Assembly: GCF_001431315.2 (NCBI RefSeq)
Contig: NZ_LKHV02000001.1
Span: 1,488,001 to 1,552,000 of the forward strand
Source: Candidatus Berkiella cookevillensis
Lineage (GTDB): Bacteria; Pseudomonadota; Gammaproteobacteria; Berkiellales; Berkiellaceae
Reading direction: 5' to 3'
DNA: 64,000 nucleotides
Below, piece after piece: positions 61,369-64,000 of the stretch (position 1 is its first letter; each line of letters opens with the position of its first letter). The notes beneath the pieces are model-generated. The model worked only from the letters and a program-made list of their open reading frames with translations. It searched no databases and was not told where the DNA came from. Both the position numbers and the translations under genes were made by a program.

Positions 61369-62124
61369 ATGGAATGGCTAACTTGGATTAATGATCCGCA
61401 TGCATGGGTTGCATTAGCAACCCTTACTGCACTTGAAATTGTGTTGGGTATTGATAACATCATCTTCCTAACGATTTTAGTCGGTAGACTCCCCCCTGCG
61501 CAACGCCAATCGGCGCGCTTAATTGGCTTAGGCCTAGCCATGGGCACGCGCATATTACTTTTGTTCAGTATTGCTTGGGTAATGACGCTCACCAACCCAC
61601 TTTTCTCTATTCTTGAAATGTCTTTTTCAGGCAGAGATCTGATCCTCATTATCGGTGGTTTATTCTTGATGGCTAAAAGTACGCATGAGATCCACAACAG
61701 CCTCGAAAGTGACGGTGAAGCTCATGATGAAACAAATACCACCACTCGAAAGGTAAGTTATTTAAGCATTTTAATTCAAATTGCCTTGCTTGATGTGGTT
61801 TTTTCTTTGGACTCTGTTATCACCGCTGTGGGCTTAGCAGAGCATGTAGAAATTATGGTTATTGCGATTGTAACTTCAGTCCTTGTTATGATGTTTTCAG
61901 CAAAGAGCATTGGTGAATTTGTAGATGAACATCCTACTTTAAAAATGCTTGCTCTCAGTTTCCTTATTCTGGTGGGTGTAGCACTCTTAGGAGAAGGTTT
62001 TGAATTGCATATACCCAAAGGTTACATTTACTTTGCAATGGCTTTTTCTGTTATGGTCGAGATGCTAAACATTAAGATGTCTAAAAAAAGAAAGCTTCTT
62101 AAGCTAAATAAAAATCTACCTTAA
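61369..62124 (+). CDS. TerC-family membrane protein
   Basis: 251 residues with about seven membrane helices and the TerC signature ALEIVLGIDNIIFLTILVGRL near residue 20 and LLDVVFSLDSVITAVG near residue 145. The Asp residues inside the helices coordinate metal in this family, and some members export manganese or load metal into exported proteins. The start is 30 bp after the permease stop, so it is probably co-transcribed. Exact substrate is unknown. Confidence 0.88.
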   Translation: MEWLTWINDPHAWVALATLTALEIVLGIDNIIFLTILVGRLPPAQRQSARLIGLGLAMGTRILLLFSIAWVMTLTNPLFSILEMSFSGRDLILIIGGLFLMAKSTHEIHNSLESDGEAHDETNTTTRKVSYLSILIQIALLDVVFSLDSVITAVGLAEHVEIMVIAIVTSVLVMMFSAKSIGEFVDEHPTLKMLALSFLILVGVALLGEGFELHIPKGYIYFAMAFSVMVEMLNIKMSKKRKLLKLNKNLP

Positions 62125-62144
62125 AGTACCGTGTCTCTTTATTT

Positions 62145-62175
62145 TATGCGAGCCAAGCCTCTGTTGGCTCGCATA
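62145..62175. repeat. Hairpin after the TerC gene
   Basis: TATGCGAGCCAA and TTGGCTCGCATA form a 12-bp stem with a 7-nt loop, 20 bp after the stop. A-tracts flank it instead of T, so it may be a symmetric stabilising hairpin rather than a standard terminator. Confidence 0.6.
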
Positions 62176-62319
62176 AAAAACACTTTGTCAACCAACTTAT
62201 ACATTATATCCTATCGATACTACCGTCTATCTTCTAATAGCTACAGATATTTGTATCAATACTTAAAACCTGTTAATTTTTCATCACTTTCATAAAACAA
62301 AACCTTTAAGGGGATTTTC

Positions 62320-62877
62320 ATGGCAACTGCAGGTCCAACAACAGAAGATCAAGCAAAGACAACTCCAGTCGTTGCAGAGAATGACAAGAAAAAGAATCGT
62401 GGCACAGTAGGCCTCGCATTTGGCGTAGCAACTGCTGCTATTGTATTTGGTCTAACGCTTGCCTCAGGTGGCGCAGCACTGAGTGCAGCTTTTTTAATTA
62501 AATCACTTTTCGTTAGTTCTTTTGTCGGACTATTATTTGGCGCAATGGCAGAAAGTATTGCAAATGGTGAATTAAAATCTAGCCACAGAGTCATGCATGT
62601 AAGAAAACATCATATTGGTATTCCTGTACCTCCTCCTACAAAAACACGCACAACCGTGTATCGTACAGGTCCAACGCCAATTATTCATCACGCCAAACCA
62701 ACCGCGACAGTAACAAAAACAACCGTATTAAATACTGGACCTGCAAAGACTTACACACCAGGCCATCGTAGCCACACAACAACAATGCGTACTACAGCTA
62801 CACAACCAACAACAATGCCTTCAAGTAAGCCTCATGCAGCACACAGACCAGCAATGCGCAAAAGCAATCACGGCTAA
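62320..62877 (+). CDS. Small membrane protein with Thr/Pro/His-rich tail
   Basis: 185 residues. Two membrane helices (about 26-50, VGLAFGVATAAIVFGLTLAS, and 54-78, SAAFLIKSLFVSSFVGLLFG) are joined by a short glycine-rich loop. The C-terminal 105 residues are Thr/Pro/His-rich and basic (KHHIGIPVPPPTKTRTTVY; TTTMRTTATQPTTMPSS), probably disordered. AGGGG precedes the ATG. No family is recognised. It is convergent with the TPR gene, across a strong terminator. Confidence 0.68.
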   Translation: MATAGPTTEDQAKTTPVVAENDKKKNRGTVGLAFGVATAAIVFGLTLASGGAALSAAFLIKSLFVSSFVGLLFGAMAESIANGELKSSHRVMHVRKHHIGIPVPPPTKTRTTVYRTGPTPIIHHAKPTATVTKTTVLNTGPAKTYTPGHRSHTTTMRTTATQPTTMPSSKPHAAHRPAMRKSNHG

Positions 62878-62895
62878 TTAAACACTGCATGCAAT

Positions 62896-62925
62896 AAAAA
62901 AGCCTCTATCAAAGAGGCTTTTTTT
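62896..62925. terminator. Bidirectional Rho-independent terminator
   Basis: AAAAAGCCTCT and AGAGGCTTTTT form a stem with a short loop, followed by a T-run on the plus strand and one on the minus strand. It separates the convergent genes at 62877 and 62933. Confidence 0.9.
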
Positions 62926-62932
62926 ATGGGAA

Positions 62933-64000
62933 TTATTTTGCAAGTAAATAGATAACAGCAACAATCCCTACGACAACAAGGCTTAACCTAAATAAAGGGC
63001 CAATCATAGCAGGCAAAGCATTACCTTGTAACATTAGCATCTTACGTTTTACATAGGGATCACTTTTATTAATGGTATATGCTTTTTTATAATAATCTAA
63101 TGCATTATCACTTTCTTTTCTTTTTTCATAGATAAGTGCACAGTTCACAAAACCAGCACCACTATTATGAAAAGCCTGCGTTGATTTCTTAAATAATTCT
63201 AAGGCTTTGTCATCATCACCCAAATGTAAATACAACAATCCTAATAAATTATAAACATCAAAGCCCATCGCTAAATTATAAATATTTTTCTCAATTTTTT
63301 TCAGATCGAGATCAATATTAATTCGTTCATACAGTGTCATCGCTTTTATGATCTCACAAAGCCTATCATGAATAATCGCATAAGCATCAGGATCCCAACG
63401 ACTCATTCTTAGGAAAGTAATAATTGCTTTTGCAGAATAGCGATAAGCATTTTGCACAGATTGATCAAAAAACGATACATACTCATGAGGTCCTAAGCTC
63501 TCCATATGCTCGACAAAAGCAAGCTTAACATTAGGTAGCTCATCAAATTGGCTATTCAGACTATACATGCATACTTGGAAATCATTGTTATTTTCAGAAA
63601 GAAGCGCATCTCCGCCTAAGCGTTTCACATATTCGCCCATCAAATGAAAATTAAACAACAAGGTATAACAACCTTCATAAGTCATACGATATTTTTCATC
63701 CAAAGCAGCAAAGACCTCAAGCTTAGAGGCACCTTTATCTCCCATTAAAAATGCAACATTATGATTCGTTAACGTATTAATATTATTAAAAAAATTAATT
63801 GCAGCAATGGGGATCGGCATCAATGCTGTTTTGTCTCTCAATACCGTTTTATATTCATTGAGAATATCTCTTAAATGTTTGTCTTCAAAATATTCATCTA
63901 AATTAATGGCTTCAAACGAATAGTCAAATCGCAACTCATTTAAATATTTTACTTCTTTTGTATCAAAATTTTTAAATCGGCTTTTGAGCCCTAAATTTAA
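62933..64000 (-). CDS. TPR-repeat protein with C-terminal membrane anchor (5' end outside window)
   Basis: The frame is open to the right edge, so the gene starts beyond 64000; a TTG at 63934 is not the true start. The visible 355 residues are helical. TPR-type units lie near the end (YNLLGLLYLHLGDDDKALELFKK; GFVNCALIYEKRKESDNALDYYKK) and a C-terminal helix (LFRLSLVVVGIVAVIYLLA) anchors it in the membrane. No family name is supported for the N-terminal part. It is probably a membrane-linked scaffold. Confidence 0.78.
   Translation of the reverse strand, partial: LNLGLKSRFKNFDTKEVKYLNELRFDYSFEAINLDEYFEDKHLRDILNEYKTVLRDKTALMPIPIAAINFFNNINTLTNHNVAFLMGDKGASKLEVFAALDEKYRMTYEGCYTLLFNFHLMGEYVKRLGGDALLSENNNDFQVCMYSLNSQFDELPNVKLAFVEHMESLGPHEYVSFFDQSVQNAYRYSAKAIITFLRMSRWDPDAYAIIHDRLCEIIKAMTLYERINIDLDLKKIEKNIYNLAMGFDVYNLLGLLYLHLGDDDKALELFKKSTQAFHNSGAGFVNCALIYEKRKESDNALDYYKKAYTINKSDPYVKRKMLMLQGNALPAMIGPLFRLSLVVVGIVAVIYLLAK

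Noticed and set aside
62145..62175. A standard Rho-independent terminator after the TerC gene
   Set aside because: The stem is strong but it is followed by A rather than T on the plus strand; listed as a hairpin only.
1..64000. tRNA, rRNA, insertion-sequence transposases, phage or conjugation genes
   Set aside because: None could be recognised by reading the sequence and translations; the mobile elements seen are all short and non-coding.

Overview
The window is AT-rich DNA that looks like a host-adapted gammaproteobacterium. Housekeeping genes such as ispG, argS, rpoS, rmuC, a uracil/xanthine permease, a TerC protein and an Aap amino-acid ABC transporter are interleaved with genes typical of intracellular Legionellales. 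These include many ankyrin-repeat and Sel1-repeat proteins, large proteins without recognised relatives, and proteins with eukaryote-like motifs. Several tandem ankyrin genes end in classical nuclear localisation signals. An intranuclear amoeba or protist symbiont such as Candidatus Berkiella would fit, but that assignment is inference from gene content; there is no rRNA or other definitive marker here. I saw no tRNA, rRNA, CRISPR array, intact transposase or prophage.

Layout: 1-5700 holds the tail of an M48-type peptidase gene, an FAD/NAD(P)-binding protein, a protein with ubiquitin-binding-like C-terminal motifs, and an L,D-transpeptidase. It also holds a compact operon (small double-glycine peptide, KdsB-like enzyme, histidine-phosphatase-like protein) under a very good promoter with a Fur box between -35 and -10. 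5700-11100 has a 1393-residue hydrolase/ankyrin protein and a smaller ankyrin protein. 11100-15850 has two small conserved genes and a divergent pair of Sel1-repeat exported proteins, flanked by inverted copies of one hairpin-rich repeat. 15880-20130 has ispG, a membrane/coiled-coil protein, and an ankyrin protein with a possible cysteine-enzyme domain. 20390-24450 is the aap transporter operon.

25000-33400 is the most distinctive region: six tandem related genes (ankyrin proteins with 10, 2, 7 and 4 repeats plus two copies of a 119-residue protein). All six carry the same dyad element 49-67 bp before the start. They share a C-terminal linker but end in either of two tails, one carrying a nuclear localisation signal. 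33670-43000 contains a large acidic protein, rpoS, rmuC, a DMT-family permease, a papain-fold protein, an alpha/beta hydrolase and a YchJ-type protein. 43010-49250 contains an ankyrin-like protein, a triple-hairpin intergenic region, a phosphoserine phosphatase/phosphoglycerate dehydrogenase fusion, argS and a VanX-like dipeptidase.

49360-55600 is rich in short palindromic repeats (two miniature-element families) and holds small membrane proteins, a fusion of a degenerate GDPD barrel with an FAD oxidase domain, and two small lipoproteins. 55580-64000 holds a thiamine pyrophosphokinase, a three-gene cluster (unknown protein, second ankyrin/GNCxW protein, membrane-anchored DOT1-like methyltransferase), a site-2 protease-like protein, uracil permease, TerC, a small membrane protein and the 3' part of a TPR gene cut by the window edge.
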